DNA of 64,000 nt from Bryum argenteum (GCA_037043015.1 CM073322.1:12659601-12723600), one strand, 5' to 3'; positions 34,853-47,346 are shown, counted from the stretch's first letter. The notes: generated by a model not told the origin, from the letters alone. Program-made: numbers and translations.

Positions 34853-35245
34853 CAACAGGAGGGGTACAGATTGGCTCGCGGACACTTTGTCCTTGCCCAT
34901 AAGGTCGCCTAGAAGCGGTTGCCAGGGCGACCGCCGGTCTCCATACTGGACCGCCGGTCGCCTACGCGCGGCAGCCAGGGCGATCGGCGATCGCAGCAGG
35001 CGACTGACGTTCGGCCCTGTGCGACCGTCGGTCGCCTTGCGAGGTCGCCTACCTGCGGTCGCCCACTGTGACGTGTATTTTGATTTTCCACGTCATTATC
35101 AACCTTACGCCACGTTGGAAAATAGCTTTTTACCATGTAATTTTTGGTATGGTCGACATTTTCGTCGATCGGACGTCTAACAGACATGTCCAATACGACA
35201 AATCAGACAGACATTCCGAAAATTGTGTCTAATAAGACAACCCTG

Positions 35246-37187
35246 GATCCTACGGTTATATAGACAAAAATCTCTTAAAGGTGAAAAATTTCCACCTTGC
35301 AATGGAAGAAGGTAGTTTTTAGGCATTTTGGTAGTTTTAAGGCCTGGGATAAATAAGGGAGAGTGCTCAAAATTGGAGGGGTACCAATAATGGAGCATCA
35401 GGTTTCTTCACCTATAGGTACATAATAGCTTCTTTATTGAACAAAAGCATGTACTCACAACAAACATCATAGGGTGCGAAAGTAGGGCACTAGTGTAGGA
35501 ACAAATAAATAAATAAGAACACCAAACCCTTGTAGGTCTAGCGTGAATAAAATGCCCGTTCGACCTACCCTTGATGATATGCCCACTGGACATAACAACA
35601 ATGACGTAGGACTACTAACCCCTCTCAAGGTGGACACTATAACCACAAGTAGTAACCATTAACCATTGAACTAGTAGCTAAATATTTTGTTCTATAACTT
35701 ACGCTTTGTTTGTTCGTTTTAGTGTAGGAACACCTATGAAAGAACCGTCAAAGGTTTATAGAAAATTGTATACAATAGTAAATGAAAAGTCCTTAAACGC
35801 CCAAGCATGCCCCTCGGGCTTGCTTTTCACTGTATTTTGAGAGAGGCTGTGCGTTTAAGGGTTAAGAGCATGCCAAGCCTACTATGTGAGTTGAAGAGTG
35901 GAGCCTCGTATGGAGTGTGAGGAATCACAACCCACATACTATCCCTGTAACTTGGTCAAGAGTGTTGGGGTCTCCAAAATTTTACGATACCATAACTCCA
36001 AGTTATCCCGTGCCTTCATTCACATTTTAGCGTCCCCATTAAGCAATGGAAGAGTACCACATTAAGCAATCATGGAAGAGTACCACATGGTAGAGATTTT
36101 TATGGCAAAAAATCCTTTCTATCATTATAGGCTTATCAGCAAATGTAATTAGTGAGCGGCCTTTTCTTGAGCTGTGTCTCCTTGCCGGGGGTGGGGTTCC
36201 GACGCCCGGCTAAGCGGCGCCTTCAAGCTTTTCATGCAGCCGAACCTGAAGCACAGGGATGGGCATGCTCTAAGAGAGTTTGAAAGGAGGAGCGTTGAAC
36301 GAGGTCTTTTCAAAGTCTCCAAACCTTTTCACGCCTCTTTCTTTTTCTTTGCTTTTCTGTCTGGCGCCATGTCAGCGGAGACGAGCGCTGGCACGTCCGC
36401 CGCAGCCGTCGCGCGGACACGGATTCATTGCCTCTCTCGCAATGACGCCTTAGCCGCACGTCGCGTCGCCTCGCTCTTACGTGGGCTGCCATCACAGCTG
36501 ACGCTACTGTATGTTGCGGCAGCGCTAGGACCCACCAGCTGAACGACGACGAGTCGACGACCGCTTGCACAACGAATTACCACCACGGATCGACGCACAG
36601 AGATGACCTCTGGTGATCGATCACAACTTCACGAGCATCCAAATTTCCCGCCGATCTGAATACGAGCTGCAGTTTGCGTCAGGTGCCCACTGCCCAGAAG
36701 CAGGCGTTCCCCATCCTCCATTCCCATTCCCCTTTGTGCGCGTGCCTGACCCAATTGACTGAGCGGAGCGCGGAGAGCTGGGAGACCTGTCCACTCTCCC
36801 GTACGTGTCAGTTGGGGACACTGAGAGTGTCCAGAGTTGTCCCTTGCCCTGTTGAGCTCACCCGGGTCTACTCAGTCACGTGCCGTATTGAAATCAGTCG
36901 TTGTTGCTCAGCGCTTGATTTGCTCGTAACGAAGCCCAGGCGCTTCCAGTGTAGGATCACCTCGGTCAGTGTCGAGAGTTGTCAGTGTAGCTTCCGGAAA
37001 TCGCGTACTCTTACACGAGATCTCGCAGGATTTGTTTGGGGCGAGGAAGTTGCAAGCAGAATTTGGAAGGCGTAAGCGATGTGGTTCCAGCGAACTCGAT
37101 CTTCTTCGTTCGAGATCGGCCCTTTTTCTGTTGTGGAGTTGTGACAAATGTTGGAGTGAGAGCTGGCAGATTTGCTCCAGGGTTCCG
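35246..37187. other. Spacer and upstream region of GT92 copy 2
   Basis: The first bases continue the repeat interrupted by the hAT-like insertion. A short TTAA-type remnant lies at 35791-35861. From about 36170 the DNA becomes GC-richer and probably contains the promoter and 5' leader of the GT92 gene. A 122-codon frame at 36174-36542 has no recognisable domain and is not called a gene. Confidence 0.45.
35791..35861. mobile_element. Deletion remnant of a TTAA-type MITE
   Basis: Ends read CCTTAAACGCCCAAGC and, inverted, CCCTTAAACGCACAGCC, followed by TTAA at 35862-35865. The inner GCCCCTCGGGCTTGCTT matches the end of the 362-bp family copy at 53599-53960. The left TTAA is missing. Confidence 0.5.
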
Positions 37188-39138
37188 ATGGCGCCCAAAT
37201 TGCCGGCACCGGAGGCCATGGAGAGCAAGTCCATGATCAAACGCCAGGTCGACAAGATCCGTCGGCCCGTGTGGTCGCGCCGCATCTGCTACGGCCTCGG
37301 TTTAGCTGCGCTTGCTGCTCTCATCGCCTTCGTAGTCTTCCAAAGTAAGCTTCCTCACCTTCTCCATCAAAATTCTTCAGACCTAAAAGTCGCCAGTTAC
37401 TGTAGCTTGTAGGTACGAGCGGATCACTATGAGCGTTATACTCTTGCACTATCACTAATTATGCAAGCTAGCAATTGAAGGTCGCAATCTTGCAAATTAA
37501 AGGCCAACAAAGTGTGTAGGATCCTCATTAGCGGTTTGGATTCTGGCAGCGCCGTCTGAAAGATCGCTAGTGACATATTCCGCAATGATGATGCCAAATT
37601 ACTGGAGCGCCGAGACGACGAACAGAACCACAATGTACATAGAGGACGTGATTCACATGGATATCGAGGTCTTAGTTCTGGTGCGAAAGTCGCCCAATGC
37701 GACGTTACCAAGCAACAAGTTAGCGGTGGAGTGCCGCTACGGCAATGCCACAGTCGCGCCGACTGCGCTTCATTTTTACAGCCATCGCGTGGCCATTCTG
37801 TGCCCGGCGCCGCCAAAGGAACACTCTTGGGACATGCACTCCATTAGCATCGCAGTGCCAGGGCAGGGCGAGGAAATTCACCCGAAGGTCAGCATTCGCC
37901 GGTGGCTCTTGGACTGGCTCCCACGCACCAAACTGGCGTACGAAGCTTTCGTCACCGGGAGCGACGTGGTGATGTTCGTGCACGGGGTCACTGACACGCA
38001 CACCCGTCATCGTCCCGTGATTCCGGAGCCGGACCGTATGAAGGCATTTCGGTGCGTGTACGGCGAGTATCACGAGACTAGAGTGACCGCGCAATCGCTA
38101 GGAGTCTTCCGGTGCGCGCTTCCTCCCGCGGATCTGGTTCACCAACTCGCGGGGAGGAAGATCACCGTGAAGTATTACGGAAGAGTGCTGCCATCCGTGG
38201 CGTATTATTACCCCCAGAATGAGAATGTGGCGCTACCACCGGCGGACGAGAACGCCAGGAAAGTACTGGAATCTTGGAAACCTCCGAGCTACTACATCTG
38301 CTCCTGCACGATGATCTACAACTCAGCGAAGTTTCTGAAAGAGTGGGTGCATTACAACAGCCACTTGGGTGTGGAGAAGTTCTTCCTGTACGATAACAAC
38401 AGCGACGACGACATAGACGAGGTGATTTCGAGCTTAAACGCTGCGGGGTTCAACGTTCAGAAGCGGGCATGGCCGTGGGTGAAGACACAGGAGGCTGGAT
38501 TCTCGCATTGTAGTGTGTCAGCGCAGAGCGAGTGCGAATGGATGCTCTTTACCGACGTCGACGAGTTCTTCTTCCCGAACAAGCATTTCCTGAAGCCGGT
38601 TGCAAAAACCTCCATCCTAGCGCATTACATCCGCGACCACTCGTCGAACAAAGTGGGCCAGATTTCGGCGTTCTGTTACAACTTTGGACCATCTGGGTGG
38701 ACGATGTCGCCTCCCCAGGGGGTGACGCAGGGGTACACATGTCGGGCGAGCAAAACGGAGCGGCATAAGTCGATCGTGCAGTTGAGCGCGCTGGAGAGCA
38801 ACTTGGAGAATGTGATCCACCACTTCACTCTGAAGAACGGGTTTAGCAGGAAGCTGGTCCGAAAGGAGACGGCGGCGGTGTACCACTACAAGTTCCAGGC
38901 GTGGGATGAGTTCAAGACCAAGTTCCACCGGCGAGCCTCCATGCACGTTGCGGACTGGTCCTCGACGCGGAACCAGGCCTCCAAGGACCGCGTCGCCGAT
39001 CTGGGCACCGCAGCCATCAAGCCTGCCAACTGGGAGTCGCGGTATTGCGAAGTCCACGACTACGGACTCCAATACTACACGAAGCGCATCTTCGGCACCT
39101 ACGACCTGAACAAGACGCTGCATTTCCCTTGGGAATGA
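37188..39138 (+). CDS. Glycosyltransferase family 92 (DUF23) protein, type II membrane protein, copy 2
   Basis: Exons: 37188..37344 and 37550..39138 (205-bp GT-AG intron, phase 1), giving 581 residues. The start at 37188 (MAPKLPAPEAMESK) leaves a short cytosolic tail before a membrane anchor at about residues 33-50 (YGLGLAALAALIAFVVF). The luminal domain has CSCTMIYNSAKFLKEWVHYN, KFFLYDNNSDDD, the DxD-type motif FTDVDEF and YNFGPSGW. It ends KTLHFPWE, almost as copy 1 ends MTLYFPWE. Identity with copy 1 is high across the catalytic region and lower after the membrane anchor. The two genes are head to head, separated by about 12.8 kb that includes the hAT-like insertion. The sugar acceptor is unknown; a Golgi role in wall or glycan synthesis is inferred from the family. 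Confidence 0.88.
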
Positions 39139-40361
39139 AACCGCCTTTTCACTGAGCTGCTTTGCATGAAAATCCCAACACTCAGAAGTAGACCTGCTGG
39201 CCCCAATGATTCATGTGAGTTCCATTCAGTTACATTCTGGTATTCAGGTCAAATGAATCTACAATCTTACGTTTCCGTTACTTTCACGTAACTGTCGCCG
39301 TGGTTTGGTTCACTGACGCTGGGTTTGGTTTACTTGCAGGTGGCTTCTCACAGTTGATGAAGTTTGCTCTAATGAGTTGATGCAGCTTTGCTCTATTGAG
39401 TTTTTGCTGTGGAAGATGATGACCTGTTCAGTGTTGAGAATCGAGGAAGTGTAAAATATTGTTGCAACCATGAATATCAGAATCATTTGATTGTAGTGAT
39501 GCGCCTTTTGTAGAGAATCTATTTGCACAGATATGGACATCTGTTAGTGACAGTTTTACAAGTAGATCTGGATGATTCCCTTTGTGGTGACTTTAGAATG
39601 TCACGAGCATGATGGGTGCCCCCTTTTTGACCGTTTCGGACTCTTCCAAGAAAGTTGGGTTCCTGAGAGCTTTTGGTGACCACTTCTGATTGTATGCTAC
39701 AAAGATCGTCAGGATGTCAAAAGCAAAAGTGAAAGAGTAAGGTCGTGCAAATGGCTGCATGAATACTTTCTGGCCACTTGGACCTACAAAGCACCCGCAG
39801 AAGATTTAGAAGTAACAACCGGAGGATCTTGTTCAGCGCCATCCAATTAGTCTAGCCACCAAGTTTGATCAGATTTGACCTTGCGAATCCTGAGATATAT
39901 CTAGTCACTGTTCAATTTCTTCAAAAACAGCATTTCTAATTTCAGTAGAGCGACCCAATTCGGGCCTCTCTCGGCTTACTTTCGGGGTTAAGCCCAAGCC
40001 TCAAGTCTAGCTTGACAAAAGAGATGAAAAACATGATGATCAGAAAATGAAGTTGAAGGCAATTTTCATATACAGATCCCGGCCATGTACACTCACATCA
40101 CACACTGAAGCAGAATGGTGTGAAGCTTCTAAGCTCCATACAAGTGAAGCCAATCGTCAAAAGCAACCCCGCCAGTAAGTCTGCAAAGGGTACTAAACAT
40201 TGTGATGAAACTGAAAATAAACTGTTTCTCAAGAACAAAACCTTGTCTGACCACCAAGTCTAAAGTGCGCTCCCGTTCTTCAAACGGTCTTCACGCGGTC
40301 TTCGTAAACCTTGTCTTGGGACACAAGAATTTTCTATGGTACAAGTGCGTCGAAGTGATGG
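39139..40361. other. Intergenic region between convergent GT92 copy 2 and translocator genes
   Basis: It should contain the two 3' untranslated regions. No gene is supported; the frames present are short and featureless. Confidence 0.5.
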
Positions 40362-42821
40362 TTATTGTTCTACATCCTCCTTAGCATCTCTGCTTCCCAT
40401 CTCCATCTCTGAAGGTCCACTCTGCTGCAAAATATTCAAAATCAACAGCGGTGAACACAACGCTAAACATACTGATGAGAGTAACATATACACGAGTTTT
40501 ACAGTTGATGTTTTACCTCGAAATCACAGGTTTTCTCCATCTCAAAAAATGTCATGCTACCTGAGAGCCCCAGTATAATACCTCGATGAATATTGCTATT
40601 GAACAAAAGCTTACAAGTGAAGACATGGAACCTGAAAAATTCTACCACCACTAACCTTATGTTTGATGGTCGTGTCACCTAAAAGGCCCTGGGTCTCCTC
40701 CTTGTAGGCGGCTGTCGCAGCAGCCTCTTTGAGCTTCTGTGAATTGTACAAATAAACGCCGAAAATTGCTGCAAAATGACGAAAAAAATCAGTTTTTCTC
40801 TAAGCATTCTCTGTACGAAAAGGAGAAGGGAGAGCCACGTACCGATCACGTAACCGAAGATGTTGATCATCGTGAGTTTTGTATCTGCAAATAAGTAAAC
40901 AGAGACAAGCACGACTACCCAGTCTTTGATGACTCCTGCGACGCGAATGGTGAGAGCACTTGTGTGTGAGATAACCAAAAACACCGATACGTTCAAAGCA
41001 AATGTGCAAAGAGCGTTGAGAGTCATAATGACTGGATCAAAGTGCCATTGCATTGCTGCATCCATCTTCGGCTTCTCCAAGACCAGCCATGGAACGAAGA
41101 GACAAACAGCACTGCATTCAAACACGAAGTCAATGTATAAGTATTTATTAATTAAGAAAGCAGTATAATGTCCACCATTGATTAAAACAATCCCAATTTC
41201 CCATTTCATGTCCACCATTATACTATTACACAGCCATCTTCAATTTTTAAACTGCTCATGTCGCATTTGTGTATGTATTTAAAATGAAATTCCAAGACAA
41301 CAAAAGGTAAATAATATTTGTCCATTTGAAAATGGAGGTCGGACCTGCAGGGGCTGACGTAATACATCATAGTGATGGGATCCATCTTCAAGCCTTTCCT
41401 CTTCAGAAGAAGCTCAATGAATATCAAGCGAAATGCTTCCCCGACTACTCCCCCCATCATGTAGACAACGCCGATCCAGTTGAAATTGACTTCGCCGTAG
41501 GACGCGATCAATACTCCTCCGCTGATCACCGACATGGTGCCCATCATCTTCATACTCAGCTCTTCTAAGCCGAATGCTGCACCGAGAAGAAACACCGCCA
41601 CCGGCACTGTACACAACAATCTCACCTATGGTCATCATCTTCATAAATGGGCTCAATCTAAACAGCAGGTTTATGAGCTTACTGATGGCTTTCAGCATCT
41701 GGGCGAACGACACGGAGATGTACAAGTAGGACGTGTTGCCAAGCCATAGCGTCAATGCAAATGTTGCTCCAATGGGAACTACTGAAGATAAGTATCTGTA
41801 CATACACACCGTTTCGAACTCTTTATCAGTAACAGAATAGATGGATGTGTTGGTCAAAAATTGAACAGAATGAAGTTCTACTGATAAGTACATGAAGATT
41901 CTCGCTTATATCTAATCAAAGAGTAATATGGTGAGGGTTTTCATGATGACAGACAAACTACCTCGCAAATAGGGGTCAGCAAGGCTCACATGTCAGAGGT
42001 CATGCCCTCCTTCAGCTTCACCCACTGGTTTCATATCACACCACACAAATCCTGTCAGCTACTACAAATTTCACGCTCTCTCTTGTTAAAGTTTAGTTGG
42101 AAGGGTCAAAGAATGATGCATAATTATAGTAGATCATGACGTCCCAATTCCATTGAATCAAGGACGAATCCATTTTCAAACAACAAAGTAGCTTCTTCTG
42201 TATTCGATAGTATCCCAAAACGTCGATACTTTTGAGGATTTTAAGCTGCTCAAGATTGTTAGATTCCTCTTTAGTCTTCAACATGAATGATATACACAAG
42301 GAAACGATAACTGCAATTCTCCAAAAAAAAGAATTCATGTTCATACTCTCCTCTGTCACGCTCTCATGAATACTAATTCTCGAACCATACCTCAAAGACT
42401 CTGACCACCAGAAAACAGAGCACCGTCGAAAACACCATGTGTAGCAGCGTCAAGCCAACAGGGTAAGGAAAATTGAATTTACTATCCGACAGCACCCACT
42501 GCCAACAACAACAAAATAAAAGGTCAAGAACCACATCCAATTAGGGTTCAAAATCGGTACATTCGACACCACCTAATTCTTGAATGATAATACCGATCAC
42601 AATCGCAAATGCTCACAAATCGCACATTCTCATTTTCTTGCTCATCGAGAAAAGAGAAAAATCGTTGACCAAGTTAAAGAAATTTCAACAGATCATTGCA
42701 AGCGTACCTTGTTGAAGAAAATTTGGCCGCTAGAGAGCAGAATGTAGACAAGGAGGTAAGTGTACATGAGCAGGAGCTGCTTCTTGTTGCCTGCTGCGGA
42801 CGGCGGGGTCGCCTCCGCCAT
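40362..42821 (-). CDS. Sugar-phosphate/phosphate translocator-like protein (TPT/drug-metabolite transporter family)
   Basis: Exons (minus): 42821..42708, 42498..42391, 42024..41990, 41795..41683, 41606..41345, 41111..40843, 40768..40656 and 40424..40362, giving 358 residues. All junctions are GT-AG and phases close. The 35-base third exon ([11 protein letters not shown]) was placed because family members have KVEEGMT-EIY there. Landmarks are [83 protein letters not shown] and AGVIKDW. The architecture is about ten membrane helices, closest in my recollection to Arabidopsis At3g14410-type putative phosphate translocators. These are probably Golgi or ER nucleotide-sugar or sugar-phosphate exchangers; the substrate is unknown. 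The last exon (ending KEDVEQ) is the least certain. Confidence 0.87.
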
Positions 42822-43339
42822 ATTGGGATTCCTTGCGCGATCGCGATGGGTGTGTGATTTCTTGCCCTGCCTGGCTGGCTGCTACCGCCGCCACCAGATA
42901 CTACCCCACCTTTCTCAGAATTGGCTTTGCTTTTGGCAAATGCTTGCTTGCTTGAGGGAACTGAAGAAATGGAAATGCGATGCGATGGGAAACAGGGAAA
43001 GCTGGCTGCAAAGTTTCTGTGTGCGGGTTGTCCGTGATCACGTCGTTGGGGCCGCCTGGCGGTGTGAACGAGGTATGATCATGTGTGTGTTTTCTTGTTT
43101 TGACTGCATTGACTCAGTTGCATTGAAAATGTCAATTCGTGATTTTATTCTCCGTTGTAATTGAGTGTAAGGGAGAGTGCTCCAAATACCAATAATGGAG
43201 GGCTAGGCTTCATCACACATCTTTTCTCCCTACACTATAATAGAATACGTTTTTGTGAATATCCATTCTCCACTACCCAATCAAAGAGCCTGTAGTACCC
43301 CAGATAACAATTTTAGTTGATAAATTTGAAAATAAAACT

Positions 43340-43600
43340 ATAGTACACCCAACTATTGTGGGGGGTCCTTGGACCTTGTTGTATGGGTACCTCAAAGCCC
43401 TTTGGGGGGATACTATGTCAAGTATCTTCAAGGCATTAGTAACTAGGCTAGAAACTAGCGTAGTTATAGTGTCCACCCTCGAGAGGGGGAAGTAGTATTG
43501 TTTCAATTTCCCCTTGTCCGGTGGCCATCGGGATATTAGCATTACGAACGGACACTTCATCCACGCCGGCCCCTTGGAAAGGGACCGGAGTTTCTATCTA
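43340..43600. repeat. Dispersed repeat, second copy of the 26540-26830 family
   Basis: Shared landmarks with 26540-26830 in the same orientation: CACCCAACTAT-GTG-GG, TTGGACCT-GTTGTATGG, CCTCAAAGCCCTTTGGGGG, GTCATTAG/GGCATTAG and CACGCCGGCC. No open frame is shared. The nature of the element is unknown. Confidence 0.65.
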
Positions 43601-44945
43601 TCTTTTATCTATCTTGAAAACAAAAGTTTACCAAAAAACTAAGTGGCCATGCACCCAGGCGCTCGAACGGGCTTTGGCCCCTGACTCCGTCCCTTACTCC
43701 TCCCTCCCTTAGTCCTTTGGAGTGTCTTTCTCCTCGTAGGTACATAATAGTCTCACACGTCAACAGAACCAATTACTCATTTGAACATTATAATTTGCTA
43801 AAGTAGGGTATCATTTTAAAAACACCTATGAGTGCATCTTCAAAAATTCATAGCAAATTGTAAAAGAGTCCAAAAATGATGAATTCACTACGACTATCAT
43901 CCCACTTACTTGCCTCATGCACAAAATTACTTACTTTTCATTACATATTAGGAAATTTGAAATTTGATCCATAATTGAGCACACTCCCTTAAACAAATTG
44001 GTAACACACAAGTTGTATTTATTTTTACCTCGCGATTTTTGTTTTTTTGAACACTTTTGACATATTGGAGTAAATTACTTTGCATACATAATCTTGCACT
44101 TAAGACTACTGATGGTACTAAAAAACAAACAATCACTTTTGATGAGGAATATATTATAAAACCAAAACTTCACTGAGGGACATTTTGGGCAGGGAGTCAA
44201 GACGTACATGAGGCCAAAGGAGGGCAAAAATCCTCTCAAAGTGATTGGTCCTCTATTTTAAAAATCAGCAACTATTTCACATGATTGTGTCCCTCTCAAT
44301 ATTATAAATAATTGTTGACTCCATAGAAAAAATCATCAAAATTGTAGTTGATCCTAATCGTGTAGCTTGGCAATACTAAACAAGTATTTTAGTGTAGTGG
44401 AAAATTGTGCAATTTTTTCACTAAGCTCCATTAGGCTTTCTATCAAGCCTAGTGAAATTCTTAGTGAAAATTGTGATGAAAAACTTGGTAGAAATTGCAC
44501 TCTTTTCCTCTAGTACAAACTCCTTATAATTCCTCTTTCAAAAACTTTTAAGAATCCCCCTTTCTCCACGTCTTTGATCTTATTTATATGATGTAGGCTC
44601 CCTATTAGAAACTTGAACGGTAACCTCATTTAAAACTTTCCAAAATTTAAACCATGGATGATTAAAATGAAAAATCATAAGTATTTGAGGCCTCCAAGAC
44701 TCAACCATGAGGTCTATGGTTCGACCCCTATAAACGAACCTCCCCACCTAATGCTTAAAGAAGCCTAAAAAAATCACCTCCTACCTGCCATAAGCTCGGG
44801 CAATGGTTCGTGGCAGCTACCAAGGAGGCACCCTAGAATCCGTGGGGACCTCCCGAGGCGATATTTGATGAATTTGAATTCAAATTTGAGGTCTGCGACT
44901 CCAAGTTACCCTTGGAGCCTACTCCTTGGCATTTAATGTATTAGA

Positions 44946-45055
44946 GAGCGGGCAGGGAGTTGCCTGTTCTGCCGTGCAAGCGGCTATAGGGCGAGCCCGG
45001 CAGGGCGAGACTTGTAGCAGCGAGGGCGGTAGAACAGGCAACTCCCTGCCCGCTC
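44946..45055. repeat. GC-rich inverted repeat with perfect 25-bp arms
   Basis: 44946-44970 (GAGCGGGCAGGGAGTTGCCT and five more bases) is the exact reverse complement of 45031-45055. The interior is also GC-rich with partial self-complementarity. It stands out sharply from AT-rich flanks and is probably a recent MITE. A clear target duplication was not found. Confidence 0.75.
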
Positions 45056-45654
45056 ACTAGCGTTAATAGCAGGGCGTATGTGAAGAATCGTGTATATATT
45101 TTCATAAATATGATATCACTGACCGATTCTTACGACAGAATCAACACCCTCGTCGAATTCCTCAAATTTGCTGCAGATTCTGTCACCTAACAATGACGTG
45201 AAAACGGCTGAATGAGACAGCCCTGCTTTTAACGTCTATACATCAGAAAATTAGGGGGCTCATTACCCCTCCTCCATCCTTCTTGGTAGTTGCTACGAAC
45301 GCTTACCCCATAAGCTCCATGCCCATGTGCGAAAAAATAAAAATAAAAATATATGTAGGCCCACCAACTCGGATTGACTTTTGATAGCGGGCAATTCTGG
45401 GCAGGTCTGGGCAGGTTTGGCCATTTCCACCACAATCGGAACAGCAATTATTTTTATTTTATTTATTTTTTAAAAATTTTATGTAATTTTTCTTTTTCCT
45501 AATTCTTTTTTAGAAGGCCAATGGATAATTGATTGAGAGACAATACGTGTGGTCTATAACATTATATGTATGGAGAATCTACAGCTTTTTAAATTTTTGC
45601 AATATGTAGGGAGGGGTAGAAAGAGATATGATGTGAGGTGAGTAAGAATATTAA

Positions 45655-46014
45655 CCCTTGAAGGTCCTTGCAAGCCCGAGGGGCTCTTTTCCAACAGAAT
45701 ATGCCTTGTAGCTCTCATTACACTCAACTTTTCACTTATATTTTGATGTCAAACTGGTCATCTTCGTATGATTCATTCAAGAAGTGAAATTTTACAATTC
45801 AAATCACAATTTATATGAGTGATTTTGTGCTTGAAAGGATTGTAGTAGGTAGGTTGGGTTGTACATAAACGTGTAGAGGATTGCAAGCTCATCATTGATT
45901 GGTCCATTCATGATGCCCAAGTTTGAAAAGTGCACTATTCATGATGCTCAAGTCCAAAAGATGCTCTGATCCAATTTTGGGTTGTCCGTTTCAGACCCCG
46001 AGGACCTTTAAGGG
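45655..46014. mobile_element. TTAA-flanked MITE, 362-bp family, copy in + orientation
   Basis: The left end is TTAA then CCCTTGAAGGTCCTTGC; the right end is CCTTTAAGGG followed by TCAC, a mutated TTAA. The body is the inverse of the copy at 53599-53960, sharing TTTTGATGTCAAACTGGTCA and TGCAAGCTCATCATTGATTGG. Confidence 0.65.
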
Positions 46015-46765
46015 TCACCACGTTCAGAAGAAGGTGCCAAGTGCGGGAGGTAGGGTGAGTCACTCAACAACCCCTTTACAAAAGACAGTGGTCGGCAACC
46101 ACTGTGCATCAAATCTGTCTAAAGTGGAGGTGGATGTCTAGGAACAAGAGATTTGGACACAACTTGTGGTACATCAAATAGGTAGATTAGTGTTGGAAAC
46201 AGTTATAGCCGAGGAAAACACTAATTATCAATTATCTCCATATTGTTAGAACACTAAATGTCAACCCTAACACTATTTGTACTTATTAGTAACTTCAAAT
46301 ATTTATACAAGCGCAATTCCTGTTGAATAATACTTTGTGAGTCTTGGAATGAGAAATTGAAGAAAGAAGAATATGAGAACCTTTGTTAAATTTATGATGT
46401 GCTCAAAATTTAGTACTACAAAGTTATATATGAATTTAAGTGTGAATATTTAATTTATAGCCAAAGGAGGTAGATAGGCAAAATTTGAGCAGAAGCATTG
46501 CGCACAAGCCAAGATAAGAAGGAGTTGAGCAAAAGCCTATTGTACTTCCAATTGATGCAAAGTTGCCCTAGGTCATCAAACATTGAGGCTTCAACACACT
46601 TAAAGTTTCAAGAGCCACTTACTTCATCGAACATTGAGGCTTTAGCGCACTCAAAGTTGACGTGAAGTTGGCCACTCTCATCAAACTTCGAGGCTTCCCG
46701 AGCAAGCAGTCCGATTGGTCAATTGGTTTCCAATTACTAATTAGTAAAGTGGTCAATATGACTTG

Positions 46766-47100
46766 TTAGATGCAACACTTACCCTGGCAATTACTAATTA
46801 GTAAAGTGGTTTCCAATTACTAATTAGTATAGTGGTCAATTGACTTCCAATTACTAATTATCAATTTAAATTACCATGAGCAGGTTGACTACTTTTTATT
46901 ATCAAAAGCAAGTTGCACATAAGTACTGTCAAATTGAAAGGGGCTAGTTTTGACTGTCCGAAGCAAGTTTCACATTCAAATCAATTTGAAAAATTGTCAA
47001 ATTTTAGAGGCAACCTCAAGCCTAATATAAAACCCTATCCAACACTCATGGTAATTTATATTGATAATTAATAATTGCCATGGTAAGTGTTGCATCTAAC
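46766..47100. repeat. Foldback element with one arm enlarged by internal repeats
   Basis: Left arm 46766-46880 and right arm 47043-47100 are inverted (GTTAGATGCAACACTTACC is shared). The left arm has about 60 extra bases made of repeated CCAATTACTAATTAGTA units. A further outer inverted match (GGTAGATTAGTGTT at 46177 and its complement at 47098) suggests nesting. Confidence 0.55.
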
Positions 47101-47346
47101 ACTAATCTACCTATTTAGTGTAGTTACGTCAATATGGGGATTTTCACATTTACTAGCCATGTATCATCACAAACCGGAGCCACAACACCTTCGATAAATC
47201 TACCGTCAAACAGTACGCGAATACAATTCATACAACTAGGGATTCAACATTTCTTAGGACGACGTTCATCACCAACAGTACCAACAGAGTCCAGTTACTG
47301 TTTACAGCACCCAAATGACAGACAGAGAAACTGAAGAGTTGGCAAT

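Larger units (their letters stand above)
27846..35245. mobile_element. hAT-like non-autonomous giant foldback element, 7400 bp
   Basis: The element starts CAGGGTTGTCTTGTTAGACA and ends with the inverted form (CAGGGTTGTCTTATTAGACA read inward). GATCCTAC lies directly outside both ends (27838-27845 and 35246-35253), a perfect 8-bp target duplication. CAGGG termini plus an 8-bp duplication are the hallmark of hAT transposons. Subterminal AGACAGACA and GACATGTC-like motifs repeat near both ends, as hAT transposase binding sites often do. Internally, two arms (28186-29878 and 33159-34852) are near-identical inverted repeats. The 3.3-kb centre contains a second, shorter inverted pair and a minisatellite. 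No transposase frame exists, so mobility would need a helper. Confidence 0.85.
42822..45654. other. Translocator promoter side and repeat-rich spacer
   Basis: The first 300 bases probably hold the translocator promoter. A dispersed repeat copy lies at about 43340-43600. A GC-rich perfect hairpin lies at 44946-45055. No gene is supported. Confidence 0.45.

Noticed and set aside
36174-36542. 122-codon plus-strand frame upstream of GT92 copy 2
   Set aside because: No domain, and it lies in the probable promoter or leader region.
38617-39123. 168-codon minus-strand frame
   Set aside because: Antisense shadow of the second GT92 gene.
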